From: Yersinia artesiana
GTDB taxonomy: Bacteria; Pseudomonadota; Gammaproteobacteria; Enterobacterales; Enterobacteriaceae
DNA: 32,993 bases
Assembly (NCBI RefSeq): GCF_902726545.1
Contig: NZ_CACVAD010000050.1
Location: 1-32,993, forward strand
Direction: 5' to 3'
The notes under the pieces were generated by a model. That model was not told where the DNA came from and made no database searches. It saw nothing but the letters and a program-made list of their open reading frames with translations. Below are positions 25,228 to 32,993 of this stretch, one piece after another; position 1 is the stretch's first letter; every line of letters begins with the position of its first letter. Position numbers and translations under genes: made by a program.

Positions 25228-27253
25228 CAAGTTCATCTCCGATAAGCTCGATGGTACCTACCACCTTAATATTCATTTCATCGCCCAGTTCCTGCCAGGA
25301 AAGTACCGATAGCGCAAAAATATCCCGCTCAACAATTTTGCGTAAAAAGCGCCGCACATCGATGCTCGTCAACAACACAGCATCGGTATTTTCAGCAAAA
25401 GCGCCTTTTATTTTGTCGAGAAGCAGCCGCGAATGTTTATCTTCCAGCGCAGAATAAGTCCCCGCAGAAGTCTGACGAATCGACTCGCGGATCAGGTTCT
25501 CCGCCCCTTCCCCCAGCCGCAATACCGGCAACCAGGCTTTATTTTTGCTAAATCGGCTGCACACATGGCGACGCAGGGCGATACGGACATATTCGGTCAA
25601 CATCACGATGTCTTTCTCTTTCGGTGCCCACGCCACCAGCGCCCCGAAAATAGTGCGTAAATCGCGGATCGAAACATCTTCTTCCACCAATCGTTGCAGC
25701 GTTTCTGCCACTTTGCCGACCGGCATCTGGCGCTGAAGCTCTTTGACCAGCTCGCCGTAACGCGCCTCCATGGCATCCATCAGATAACGGGTTTCTTGCA
25801 CGCCAATAAATTCGGCGGTATGCCGCTCAAGCACGCGTGTCAGGCAATGAATAATGCGCTGATGCCCCTGCGCATAGGGGACGCCCAACGTACTGGCGTG
25901 ACGCGCCTGCTCAGCAGGCAACCACTCAAAGCTGCCCATTTTTATACCAAGAACCTGACTGCGCGTGGCGAGCGAGGCATTGGGTTGCAACAGTAATACA
26001 TCATCAAAGGGTAATGTCAGTTTCAGCACTTGCTCTTGATAAACCCGGATCGATAATTCGTTTTCGGCCAGATTGGGATCACTGCGAACAACCACCTCAG
26101 GCAATGGCACGCCAAGATGTTCGAACCAGCGCCAACGCAAACCATCAAGATCTCGCCCCAGGTGGGGATAGCGTAAATTTGGCGCGCAATACAGCATCAA
26201 TGGCACGGCCCCTGGGGTCATCGCGCTGGCTGGAGAAGGCAATTTATCATCACGACCACTGGCTCCAGCGCTTGGTTTCTTTTTCCGATAAAGTAAGAAT
26301 GCGGGGGTGGCGATCAGCGCTGCCAACATAACGAAAATCAGGAAAGGAAAGCCCGGCAACAGGGCAAACACAGTCAGGATAGCCGCCGCCAGCAACAAGG
26401 CATCGGGTTGACGCCCTACTTGTATTGCCAAGTCTTTAGCCAAACTCTGTTTATCCTGACCGGGCACCCGGGTGACAATGATCCCGGCCGTGATCGAGAT
26501 AAGTAATGATGGAATTTGAGCACATAAACCATCACCGACAGATAACACGGCATACGTGGTCATCGCCTCTTCGGCAGACATATTATGTTGCAACACACCA
26601 ATAGTGATGCCGCCGATAATATTCACCAGAATGACAATAATGCCGGCGATAGCATCCCCTTTCACGAACTTCATCGCCCCATCCATAGCACCAAACAGGC
26701 GGCTCTCTTTTTGGACCCGCTCGCGTAGTCGCCCCGCTTCAGCCGAGTCGATCACCCCGGCTCGCATATCGCCGTCGATACTCATTTGCTTGCCCGGCAT
26801 ACCATCGAGAGAAAAGCGGGCGCTAACTTCAGCGACGCGCTCCGAGCCTTTAGTGATCACGATAAACTGCACCACGGTGATGATGGTGAAAATGATCAGC
26901 CCCACCGCCAGATTACCCCCGACCACAAACTGGCCGAACGCCTCGACAATTTCCCCCGCATCATGCTGTAGCAGTACCAAGCGCGTGGTACTGATAGTTA
27001 GCGCTAACCGATAAAGTGTGGTGATCAGTAACAGCGATGGGAAAACCGAGAATTCGAGTGGGTCACGCAGGTAAATCGAGATCATCAACAGAATAACGGA
27101 AAACGCGAGGTTGACGGCAATCAGCACATCCACCATGACGGTGGGCAGCGGCAGAATCATCATAAAGATCGCCACCAGCAGCATGACCGCCAAAAAAACA
27201 TCCTGCCGCGCAGCTATCACCATCAAGCCGCGCGTTAATGCCGATTCTCTCAT
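25214..27253 (-). CDS. sctV: Type III secretion export gate protein SctV (SsaV/InvA family)
   Basis: A 679-residue protein (SsaV 681): about eight membrane spans in the first 320 residues, then a large cytoplasmic domain that forms a nine-fold ring. Family blocks include [40 protein letters not shown] and [19 protein letters not shown]. The open frame reaches 27346, but the ATG at 27253 is chosen because AGGAG lies seven bases before it and it overlaps the stop of the SsaM-like gene as ATGA. The added upstream residues look like antisense noise. Confidence 0.95.
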   Translation of the reverse strand: MRESALTRGLMVIAARQDVFLAVMLLVAIFMMILPLPTVMVDVLIAVNLAFSVILLMISIYLRDPLEFSVFPSLLLITTLYRLALTISTTRLVLLQHDAGEIVEAFGQFVVGGNLAVGLIIFTIITVVQFIVITKGSERVAEVSARFSLDGMPGKQMSIDGDMRAGVIDSAEAGRLRERVQKESRLFGAMDGAMKFVKGDAIAGIIVILVNIIGGITIGVLQHNMSAEEAMTTYAVLSVGDGLCAQIPSLLISITAGIIVTRVPGQDKQSLAKDLAIQVGRQPDALLLAAAILTVFALLPGFPFLIFVMLAALIATPAFLLYRKKKPSAGASGRDDKLPSPASAMTPGAVPLMLYCAPNLRYPHLGRDLDGLRWRWFEHLGVPLPEVVVRSDPNLAENELSIRVYQEQVLKLTLPFDDVLLLQPNASLATRSQVLGIKMGSFEWLPAEQARHASTLGVPYAQGHQRIIHCLTRVLERHTAEFIGVQETRYLMDAMEARYGELVKELQRQMPVGKVAETLQRLVEEDVSIRDLRTIFGALVAWAPKEKDIVMLTEYVRIALRRHVCSRFSKNKAWLPVLRLGEGAENLIRESIRQTSAGTYSALEDKHSRLLLDKIKGAFAENTDAVLLTSIDVRRFLRKIVERDIFALSVLSWQELGDEMNIKVVGTIELIGDELDETA

Positions 27254-27621
27254 CGGTATTCTCCTGGCAAACGGCGGAGCAAAGCACACTGTTGCTGATA
27301 TAGCTGAAACCAACACTCGGCCCCTGATGACACCGGTGGCGAGCAACTGACCATCATGCCCATTTTCAATAAATAGATACGCTGGGGGACACCATTAAAG
27401 CGTTCAAGCTGCCAACTCCTCTGGAGCAGCAGTAAGTCCTCAAGGTGATAACGCCGATGTTGCACACCGCTGGTCAATAACAACCGTCCATTGCGCCACT
27501 CAAGGAACACCAGCCGTTGCTCTATTCGCCACTCCATGCGGGAGGATAATTTAGAGCAAGGCAACTCAGCCATGTGAGTAAACAACTGGAGGTTACGGGT
27601 AACGACTAAATCCATTTCCAT
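27250..27621 (-). CDS. ssaM: SsaM-like type III secretion protein
   Basis: A 123-residue protein between the gatekeeper sctW and sctV. SPI-2 has ssaM (122 aa) at exactly this place, whereas SPI-1 has the chaperone InvB after InvA. In Salmonella, SsaM acts with SsaL and SpiC to hold back effectors until translocators are secreted. The sequence ([39 protein letters not shown]) gives no catalytic motif. The ATG at 27621 is preferred to 27627 because GAGG lies seven bases from it and one base from the longer start. Its stop is coupled to sctV. The call rests on position and length. Confidence 0.7.
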   Translation of the reverse strand: MEMDLVVTRNLQLFTHMAELPCSKLSSRMEWRIEQRLVFLEWRNGRLLLTSGVQHRRYHLEDLLLLQRSWQLERFNGVPQRIYLLKMGMMVSCSPPVSSGAECWFQLYQQQCALLRRLPGEYR

Positions 27622-27683
27622 AACCATGCCTCATCGAGATAGATTATTGTTTTACTGTACTTATAAGTAATGGAAAGGATATG

Positions 27684-27712
27684 TAGCCCACTGCCCCCGC
27701 GATATCGGGCTA
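27684..27712 (-). terminator. Weak inverted repeat between sctW and ssaM-like gene
   Basis: TAGCCC at 27684-27689 and GGGCTA at 27707-27712 form a 6-bp inverted repeat with a 17-base GC-rich loop, inside a 108-base gap between two otherwise tightly packed genes. There is no T run. It may modulate transcription within the block. Confidence 0.25.
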
Positions 27713-27729
27713 TGGCCTGATTCGCCAGG

Positions 27730-28743
27730 TTATATCTCCAACAACACCGCTAAAATTTGCTGTTGCTGCTCTTGATCATTGAAACAATCAATCGGCATAA
27801 GGTTGAACAGCTCATAGAATCTGCGAATAAATCGGCTACGTGCATTGATATCTTGACCTGAAATCGCCTCAATACGTGGTTGCAACCAGTGGCTAAATAA
27901 CCAGGGCTGCCCCACCACCGCCAGCACTTCGCTCAAAATCACATCCCCTTCTACTGCGCAGGCTCTCCCCATGCGAGTGCAATGGTCTTCCAACCCCAGA
28001 AACATCAACAAACGGCGAAGTTGATGCAGTGTGCCAGCCAGACGTTCACCACGCTTTGGCGGCGGTTGAGAAGACAGGTCAAACGCCACTGCGCGCATCA
28101 ACACCCGGACTCGTTGCTGCCGCTGTGGCCATCGGCTCACCTGAGCAAACCACTCTGCAACTGACAACTCACTTTGCTCAATACTCTGTGCAAACAGTTG
28201 CTTAACAGCCCCCAGTTCACGGCTCTCCTTACTGCCCAATTCCAGCAAACCAAATAATTCGATTTCCCAGCCATCACTTTCCAATAACGGCTCAAGGAGT
28301 TGCGATAAGCTGCGGCGACGTAACAGATTATTTTTGCTGTACGCCATCATTGCGGCCAACAACAAGATTTGCTGCCCGGCTGATAACCCCCCCTGGCGAA
28401 GCTGATTGGCAAGCAAAGAAATATCCATATCAAGCGGAATATGCTTGGGTAGTAAAGAATCAACACCTGCGGATAACTGGGTGGTTAATTTCACCAGTAA
28501 CTGCTGGCGGCGCTGATTTCGCTCCTCAGCTTCAACGGATTTTTGATCTTTTAATCGGGCCCCTAAACTCAGCCCGATCTCTTCCATGGTTTCTTCCAAC
28601 GCGGTCTGTCTGACTTCCGACAATTCTATGCAGGCTAACTCCGTAACCGAGCGTGCAGGGGTTATTTCACCGTGTAGCCCAGCCTCATGGAGTGAAGATC
28701 CGTGGACAGCATGTGCATCGGAGATATTATTGGCATTTATCAT
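27730..28743 (-). CDS. sctW: Type III secretion gatekeeper SctW (SsaL/InvE family)
   Basis: A 337-residue soluble protein (SsaL 338) of the HrpJ/YopN/InvE/SsaL group, with the helical repeats of that family (SLGARLKDQKSVEAEERNQ, LRQGGLSAGQQILLLAAMMA). It controls the order in which translocators and effectors leave. The frame is open to 28818, but the ATG at 28743 is chosen because AGGAA lies eight bases before it and the length then fits the family. It overlaps the 3' end of sctL by 17 bases. It is followed by a gap with a weak hairpin, then the SsaM-like gene. Confidence 0.88.
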   Translation of the reverse strand: MINANNISDAHAVHGSSLHEAGLHGEITPARSVTELACIELSEVRQTALEETMEEIGLSLGARLKDQKSVEAEERNQRRQQLLVKLTTQLSAGVDSLLPKHIPLDMDISLLANQLRQGGLSAGQQILLLAAMMAYSKNNLLRRRSLSQLLEPLLESDGWEIELFGLLELGSKESRELGAVKQLFAQSIEQSELSVAEWFAQVSRWPQRQQRVRVLMRAVAFDLSSQPPPKRGERLAGTLHQLRRLLMFLGLEDHCTRMGRACAVEGDVILSEVLAVVGQPWLFSHWLQPRIEAISGQDINARSRFIRRFYELFNLMPIDCFNDQEQQQQILAVLLEI

Positions 28744-29386
28744 CTGTAATTTCCTGATAAAGCGATGACTCTGGTGATTCCTGAAGCCAAAGAAGAAGTT
28801 GCGATAAATGGCGCTCAAGAGAAAGTGTAAGCTGTAGCATCGGTGAGTTTAATTGCGCCTCATCTTCGGCCATATTGTCATCGGCCACACATTGCACTCG
28901 CGAGCCTAAAGCAGCAGCCACTGCTGAAAGATGCCGTGGGTGAACACGTAATATCAACTCATTGTCATGCGCCAACTTTTCCACTTGCCCCCCCAAGCGC
29001 TGGATCAAAATCTGGCTCACCACTTGCTCCCCCGCCCAGGCGGTCATCACCGAACGAATAGCAGCCAAAATAGATTCTCGGGCCTGTGTAATCAGCGCCG
29101 ACTCCAGTTGTTCCGCAACCACTAGCCAATGGACATGCTGTGCTAACACCTCAGTTTCCATTTGGCTTCGGGTTTGCTCGATAAGCTTATCCGCCTGTTG
29201 TTGCGCCTGAGCCAGTAGCTCGATGCGCTCGGCCTGCGCCGCTTGCACAATGTCAGCCGCCTGCGCTTGGGCATCCGACAAAATATCGCGACTCCGCGCC
29301 ATTTTCTGTAATTCAGCCGCAGGGATAACCGCGCCAGGGGGCAGGGCAAAGTCGAACTCTTCCAGCCGAATCTGAAACGGGTTCAC
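28727..29386 (-). CDS. sctL: Type III secretion ATPase regulator SctL (SsaK/YscL family)
   Basis: A 219-residue protein (SsaK 224) related to FliH. A charged, Ala- and Gln-rich helix (SDAQAQAADIVQAAQAERIE and LLAQAQQQADKLIEQTRSQ) precedes a globular C-terminal part with ILRVHPRHLSAVAAALG. It binds SctN and ties it to the C-ring. The start is taken as GTG 29386, since GGAG is eight bases before it and GTGA overlaps the sctK stop; the longer frame to 29413 would need a TTG without a binding site. Confidence 0.88.
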   Translation of the reverse strand: MNPFQIRLEEFDFALPPGAVIPAAELQKMARSRDILSDAQAQAADIVQAAQAERIELLAQAQQQADKLIEQTRSQMETEVLAQHVHWLVVAEQLESALITQARESILAAIRSVMTAWAGEQVVSQILIQRLGGQVEKLAHDNELILRVHPRHLSAVAAALGSRVQCVADDNMAEDEAQLNSPMLQLTLSLERHLSQLLLWLQESPESSLYQEITDDKCQ

Positions 29387-29976
29387 AGCAAACGCTCCAG
29401 GCGGATTAACCAATCATCAACTGACAGGGATAACGCTCTGGACAGAGAGAGCGAGCGCGGTAAAGGCGGTAACGAGATACACAGTGCCCGCCACACCACA
29501 CAATCACAACGGAGGTGGTGAGCAAGGCTCTGCCCCAACCGCAATGCTGCCGTTAACAACTGTGTGGGACTTAATTTGGCTGTGAAATGGCCGCGAAACC
29601 CCATCCCCATGAGCTGCGAAATATCACTTTCACTTAATAGCGGCGAAAGTTGTTGCCGATAGTGGCGAAGACGTAGGTAATCGTCACACTGCAAATAAAC
29701 CAATCCCAACGCCAGGCAACGAGCGGATAAACGCTCCGGTTTCACAATTTGATATTGCTGTTGTTGACTCAATACGGCAGGCAGTGGCTGCTGAGGGAAG
29801 TGTCGCAGGCAATTCAGACGCGTATTTAGCGCACGATCCATCACCATACTGCGGCCATAATGGTAGTTTGCTGCATTCACCCCCGCCGCCGCCAACCATA
29901 ATGGATGAGCAAATTGTGCAGGCTGCCAGGCTAATTGATGCAAATACCGAATATTGGCGGTTAATGGCATTATCAT
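29383..29976 (-). CDS. sctK: Type III secretion sorting-platform protein SctK-like
   Basis: A protein of 197 residues between the SctJ lipoprotein and SctL. SPI-2 has the small gene STM1410 at this place, and OrgA and YscK stand between J and L elsewhere. The family is weakly conserved; RAHLHHLRCDCVVWRALC-like Cys and aromatic content near the C-terminus is all I can point to (LAHHLRCDCVVWRALCISLP). SctK forms the pods of the cytoplasmic sorting platform with SctQ. The ATG at 29976 has GGAG six bases upstream, while the longer frame to 29988 starts with TTG. The call is mainly positional. Confidence 0.72.
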   Translation of the reverse strand: MIMPLTANIRYLHQLAWQPAQFAHPLWLAAAGVNAANYHYGRSMVMDRALNTRLNCLRHFPQQPLPAVLSQQQQYQIVKPERLSARCLALGLVYLQCDDYLRLRHYRQQLSPLLSESDISQLMGMGFRGHFTAKLSPTQLLTAALRLGQSLAHHLRCDCVVWRALCISLPPLPRSLSLSRALSLSVDDWLIRLERLL

Positions 29977-29992
29977 CTTTCTCTCCAACCTC

Positions 29993-30724
29993 TTATCGGC
30001 GCAGATAGCGCACCAGACAGGCCGTCGACAAGCCGACTAATAACACCAGCAGCAAACCCAGAGCTATTTGTAATGTCGCTGCATGGCGTAATAGCCATTG
30101 CAAGGCAGCTTCCGAGTGACTTTGTTGCTGCGTAGCCGTGGCGCTGAACTGATAATTAGTCGGCTGCATCACCACACTAATCTGCGAAAAATCGATACCC
30201 GGAATACCATCGCGGATCAGATTCTTAATTTGCGGTTGATAACTCAGCAAATTCACTTCAGGTGAGTATTTGATAAACACCGAGGCGGCATGAGGAATAC
30301 TGCTTTTTCCATCAGTTGGCGCAGGCATAGCAATAGTCACATCTGCTTGGATCACCCCATCCATATGGCTCAACATGCTTTCCAATTGCTGTTCTTTCAG
30401 ATAGACCATCTTGGCCTGCTCTTGCCCTGGAGACGTCACCAACTGATTCGACGGGAAAAGCTCATCTACTGAGGCAAATCGCTGACGGGGGAAACCATGT
30501 TGTCGTAGCAATTCCACGGCGTTAATAAATTGACTTTTATCGACATTTAACGCAATTGTACCTCCCTTTTCAGACTGCTTTTCTGCTTTGATCTGGTGCA
30601 ACATCAATAACGCCAACATCTGGTTGGCTTCCCCTTCTGAAAGGCCGCTATACAATTCCATCCCACAGCCAGAAAGGGACATAACCACCAGCAATAGCGC
30701 TATCAAACGCTGCACCCGTTTCAT
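29993..30724 (-). CDS. sctJ: Type III secretion inner-ring lipoprotein SctJ (SsaJ/PrgK/YscJ family)
   Basis: A 243-residue lipoprotein (SsaJ 249). The signal peptide ends in LSGC, with Cys20 as lipidation site. Two ring-building motifs follow, with LYSGLSEGEANQMLALLM and SHMDGVIQADVTIAMPAP, and a C-terminal membrane span (about 215-240, LQIALGLLLVLLVGL). It makes the inner-membrane ring together with SctD, which is not in this window. Its ATG overlaps the sctI stop as ATGA, and sctK begins 16 bases after its stop. Confidence 0.95.
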   Translation of the reverse strand: MKRVQRLIALLLVVMSLSGCGMELYSGLSEGEANQMLALLMLHQIKAEKQSEKGGTIALNVDKSQFINAVELLRQHGFPRQRFASVDELFPSNQLVTSPGQEQAKMVYLKEQQLESMLSHMDGVIQADVTIAMPAPTDGKSSIPHAASVFIKYSPEVNLLSYQPQIKNLIRDGIPGIDFSQISVVMQPTNYQFSATATQQQSHSEAALQWLLRHAATLQIALGLLLVLLVGLSTACLVRYLRR

Positions 30725-30969
30725 TGCATATTGACCAGTTTGTTGATGTTCTGCCCGACCACTCCGGCAACTTTAGCCGTTAAATCCACCGCCAACGTGG
30801 TGTGCATCCATTCAGACTGCACCGACAAAAATTGGTCTGGAGATATCATTGGCGTGACTGGCTCAACCTGCTGCATTAATTGAGCAAATTTGGCAATGTG
30901 CTGATCGTCAGCAGGTGGTTGCGAAGTGGTATTCAACTTGACTGCGGCGTTGATTGCATCAATTTCCAT
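30721..30969 (-). CDS. sctI: Type III secretion inner-rod protein SctI (SsaI family)
   Basis: An 82-residue protein, exactly the length of SsaI. The C-terminal part (QSEWMHTTLAVDLTAKVAGV, ending NINKLVNMQ) fits the helical rod family in which this region packs against SctR and the needle. GAGGT lies six bases before the ATG, and the stop is coupled to sctJ. It is exported early as an inner adaptor of the needle. Confidence 0.88.
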   Translation of the reverse strand: MEIDAINAAVKLNTTSQPPADDQHIAKFAQLMQQVEPVTPMISPDQFLSVQSEWMHTTLAVDLTAKVAGVVGQNINKLVNMQ

Positions 30970-31009
30970 CGGATGACCTCGATTTAATAAAAGTGTTTAT
31001 TGCGCAGGC

Positions 31010-31285
31010 TCACATCTTGGCGGAACCAGCAATCCCTTGTTGCAGCAAAGCCAACATCCCTTGTGCTTCTTGTGAGCTGGAGGTAGCCAATAGCGCCAAG
31101 GCTTCACTCTGCTGATTAAGCCCGAATAACAACATGGCCTCACAGACTAAACGCACTTGAGGTTCCGGAATTAACTGCGGCAATACGTTAAGAATGTCGC
31201 GGGCCTCGGCCAATAAGCTGTGGTTGACTCCCGCCAATGCCGCCTCCACAACTAATTGGCGACAAGGGGCTGAAAGTAGAATCAT
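31010..31285 (-). CDS. SsaH/SctG-like small TPR-type protein
   Basis: A 91-residue, Leu- and Ala-rich all-helical protein (LLAEARDILNVLPQLIPEPQ; LVCEAMLLFGLNQQSEALAL) with a TPR-like pattern. In SPI-2, ssaH (75 aa) lies between needle ssaG and rod ssaI, and in Ysc systems the TPR protein YscG, with YscE, keeps the needle subunit from polymerising. By position it is probably a needle chaperone or co-chaperone. The start overlaps the sctF stop as ATGA. No SctE-like partner is seen nearby. Confidence 0.65.
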   Translation of the reverse strand: MILLSAPCRQLVVEAALAGVNHSLLAEARDILNVLPQLIPEPQVRLVCEAMLLFGLNQQSEALALLATSSSQEAQGMLALLQQGIAGSAKM

Positions 31286-31497
31286 ATTTTGGCAATAATC
31301 CCACTGGTCATATCCTTAATTCCTTTCATCAAAGCACTACTGAAATTGATATAAGATGAATATTGCTGCATAGCAAATTGCATCTTGAGCATATGCTCAG
31401 GGTCTGAGGGATTGCCGGAGGTCATTTGGTTTTGAAAATCCTGACCAATCTTATTGATGCTCTGTGCCAGCCCATTCACTAAGGCGTTTATATCCAT
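31282..31497 (-). CDS. sctF: Type III secretion needle subunit SctF (SsaG family)
   Basis: A 71-residue protein, exactly the length of SsaG. It has the needle pattern of two helices around a Pro/Ser/Asn loop (TSGNPSDPEHMLKMQF) and an amphipathic C-terminal helix (INFSSALMKGIKDMTSGII). It polymerises into the extracellular needle. The frame is open to 31539, but ATG 31497 with AGGGGG four bases upstream gives the expected product. It begins eight bases after the stop of the AraC-type gene, so regulator and needle are on one transcript. Confidence 0.92.
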   Translation of the reverse strand: MDINALVNGLAQSINKIGQDFQNQMTSGNPSDPEHMLKMQFAMQQYSSYINFSSALMKGIKDMTSGIIAKI

Positions 31498-31505
31498 AAG
31501 ACCCC

Positions 31506-32213
31506 CTATTCCATGAGTGACCGCATACGTGACGGGCACTGTTGAAAGCGACGACGAAAGCTGTCAGAGAAATGAGCGTGATTACTAAAACCGCACTCCA
31601 TAGCAATATCGGCCACACGCAGTCGGGTGGATAGCAACAGCTCACACCCTTTTTTCAAACGTTGATCTAATAACCATTGTTTGGCAGACATGCCGAATTT
31701 TTCGTAAAACAAGAAATTCAATTTACGTGTCGAAATACCTAATTCATCGGCATAACGCGAAACTGTCCACGGGTTGAGGCGGTTCTTATCAAAGAACTCC
31801 AGCAACTCGTTATTTGTGCCCACTATTGATTCTAATAATCGGGAAAAATAAACCGGCTCCAGCCCCAGACAATATAGGTATAGGAAGCGTAGCGAAGAGT
31901 TTCTTTCAAAACCGACCAACTGTTGAGTAGCACAAATAATATCGTCACTTACCGGTAATATTTTGTAGCGTTCATATACGTTTTGGGGCAGATGAAATTT
32001 ACTCGGCTGAACCATCTTGCTGGCTAAGTCTTTATATAACGGTAACAAGTCGATGGAATGACACAATATTGAAATAAAACTACTTTGAGAAAAAGAGGAT
32101 ACTGTTGCTTGCTCATCAGTAATGACTAACGTTCCCGCAGGGACAGTATGGCAAATACCGTCACAACGTAATATTCCCTCTTGTCGAAATAGAATAAATT
32201 GTATTGATTTCAT
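31506..32213 (-). CDS. AraC-family transcriptional regulator heading the secretion operon
   Basis: A 235-residue protein with a C-terminal AraC/XylS double helix-turn-helix. The first is WTVSRYADELGISTRKLNFL; the second is RVADIAMECGFSNHAHFSDS, followed by FRRRFQQCPSRMR. The N-terminal half (about 1-125) matches no sensor domain I know, but contains cupin-like strands. Regulators of this size, such as HilC, YsaE and MxiE, control type III secretion in other systems. AAGGGA lies before the ATG. The stop is eight bases from the sctF start, which suggests co-transcription and possible self-activation. SPI-2 itself uses the SsrA/SsrB two-component pair instead, so this control differs. Confidence 0.9.
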   Translation of the reverse strand: MKSIQFILFRQEGILRCDGICHTVPAGTLVITDEQATVSSFSQSSFISILCHSIDLLPLYKDLASKMVQPSKFHLPQNVYERYKILPVSDDIICATQQLVGFERNSSLRFLYLYCLGLEPVYFSRLLESIVGTNNELLEFFDKNRLNPWTVSRYADELGISTRKLNFLFYEKFGMSAKQWLLDQRLKKGCELLLSTRLRVADIAMECGFSNHAHFSDSFRRRFQQCPSRMRSLME

Positions 32214-32240
32214 AATATCCCTTCGAGTGCCATTGTCCTT

Positions 32241-32268
32241 ATGCTAGATTGACAAACAATCAGGATAA
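32241..32268 (-). promoter_or_regulatory. Possible promoter of the AraC-secretion operon
   Basis: Read on the minus strand, TTATCC (32268-32263) and TAGCAT (32246-32241) stand 16 bases apart about 30 bases before the regulator start. Both are weak matches. The 74-base gap is AT-rich and holds no terminator, so the upstream gene could also read through. Confidence 0.25.
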
Positions 32269-32287
32269 TCGATATCCGGTATTTACC

Positions 32288-32993
32288 TTAAATCTCATCA
32301 AAAATATATTGGTAATTATTTTCAGATAATTCAATAAACCATTTTAATTCCTCTAATATATTTAATTCCCCCTCAAGAATAGCTAATTGTTTAATTATCT
32401 CTTTTTCGGTTGTGACTAATTTTTCTATAATGGTTTCTTTGGTATCACTGTCATGATTCATCCAGGTACCTAAAGCCCCAGCCGTGGCAGCACTCATCAT
32501 AGATGTCAATATCGGAGCATAGCTTTTGGCGAGAAGGCATAAACTATTATTAATAACCGGATGGACAGAAAAAGCCACCACGCCGAGAGAAACCACAATT
32601 CCAGCCCTAATAAAATACGAGGTAAAGCGGGCAATTTTTTTTGCGTTCATCGGTGAAGCTAGACAATATTTAGCTAATATAAAAACAGCTTGTTGTATGG
32701 CATCACTGCCCATCGTCAGTTCTTCTTTATTTTTACTGGCACAATTCCAGTTATGATAGGCACAGGCCAAATTAGACAGTGATAACATAAGATTTAAACC
32801 GGTGAGGATAGCAACAGGGGTGGCTACACCACCACTACAAATACTTAGCCCAACACTGACAACAAACGAAGTTAGAGAAACAATCGATTCAATAATATTG
32901 ATAAAAAATTGTTTCTTCGCCAACTTAACTCTGGCGTTTTTTAACTCATCAAACTCACATTCTTGAGTATCACATAATTTATTTATGCCAATA
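32288..32993 (-). CDS. Hydrophobic SseG/SseF-like protein, probable type III membrane effector (partial)
   Basis: The frame is open from the right edge to a stop at 32288, so at least 234 residues are present and the N-terminus is missing; the TTG at 32923 is only an internal codon. It has two strongly hydrophobic hairpins (about SLTSFVVSVGLSICSGG to LSNLACAY, and RAGIVVSLGVVAFSV to [10 protein letters not shown]) and a charged coiled-coil tail (EKLVTTEKEIIKQLAILEGE). The middle resembles Salmonella SseG as I remember it: SGGVATPVAILTGL against SGGGAPLVALAGI, LACAYHNW against VACLIYHH, and MGSDAIQQAVFILAKYC against MAHDSIGNAVFYIANCF. SPI-2 has sseF-sseG just before the needle gene. The coding is AT-rich. 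The similarity is from memory. Confidence 0.6.
   Translation of the reverse strand, partial: IGINKLCDTQECEFDELKNARVKLAKKQFFINIIESIVSLTSFVVSVGLSICSGGVATPVAILTGLNLMLSLSNLACAYHNWNCASKNKEELTMGSDAIQQAVFILAKYCLASPMNAKKIARFTSYFIRAGIVVSLGVVAFSVHPVINNSLCLLAKSYAPILTSMMSAATAGALGTWMNHDSDTKETIIEKLVTTEKEIIKQLAILEGELNILEELKWFIELSENNYQYIFDEI

Noticed and set aside
26556-27014. 152-residue + strand frame opposite sctV
   Set aside because: Antisense to a highly conserved membrane region; no ribosome-binding site and no family features.
19270-32213. Ysa (SPI-1-like), plasmid Ysc or flagellar identity for the secretion block
   Set aside because: Gene order F-H-I-J-K-L-W-M-V-N-O-P-Q-R-S-T-U and the protein lengths fit SPI-2; an InvB-type chaperone, YscB-M genes and flagellar genes are not seen.
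1-32993. CRISPR arrays, tRNA or rRNA genes, integrase or phage attachment sites
   Set aside because: No regularly spaced repeats, no cloverleaf-like sequences at the edges and no integrase-type frame were seen in the window.

Overview
The window is enterobacterial and almost certainly from the genus Yersinia, most likely Y. enterocolitica or a close relative. The ferrioxamine receptor looks nearly identical to what I remember of Y. enterocolitica FoxA (710 aa). The heme receptor carries His128 and His461, the ligand positions known from HemR. HmuS has His196, and HmuT has Tyr70 and His167. These identifications come from memory of the families; no database search was possible.

Left third (about 1-10.6 kb, + strand): an AT-rich edge holds the start of an unrecognised minus-strand gene, then a YghX-like dienelactone hydrolase. 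Next come two adjacent iron-regulated heme loci. hutW-hutX-chuY (anaerobic heme opening, heme carriage, anaerobilin reduction) are chained by 4-nt overlaps behind a Fur-box-like site. hemP-hmuR-hmuS-hmuT-hmuU-hmuV (outer-membrane receptor, cytoplasmic heme handling, ABC importer) lie behind two tandem Fur boxes. Together they take heme across both membranes and open it without oxygen.

Middle (about 10.5-19.1 kb): two copies of a 155-170 bp palindromic repeat in opposite orientation bracket a yjiR-like MocR regulator, a divergent yjiS-like DUF1127 gene, foxA, a DUF3772/MscS-type channel gene interrupted by one in-frame TGA, and a scar where the tail of an M16 peptidase gene abuts the tail of a TonB-like gene. 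One repeat copy supplies the last 15 codons of the MocR gene. Beyond the second copy lies yedE-yedF (YedE/TusA-family sulfur/selenium module).

Right 14 kb (about 19.3-33 kb, minus strand): a type III secretion gene block. Read 5' to 3' it runs: AraC-type regulator, SctF needle, SsaH-like TPR protein, SctI, SctJ, SctK, SctL, SctW, SsaM-like, SctV, SctN, SctO, SctP, SctQ, SctR, SctS, SctT, SctU. The gene order and protein lengths match Salmonella SPI-2 (ssaG to ssaU) rather than Ysa/SPI-1 or the plasmid Ysc system, and agree with the SPI-2-like chromosomal system known in Y. pestis and Y. pseudotuberculosis near hmu. Most genes are translationally coupled. Secretin, SctD, translocators and most chaperones are not in the window. 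Upstream of the AraC gene, cut by the right edge, is a hydrophobic protein whose core resembles the SPI-2 membrane effector SseG/SseF, at roughly the position where SPI-2 carries sseF-sseG. That is the most interesting observation here.
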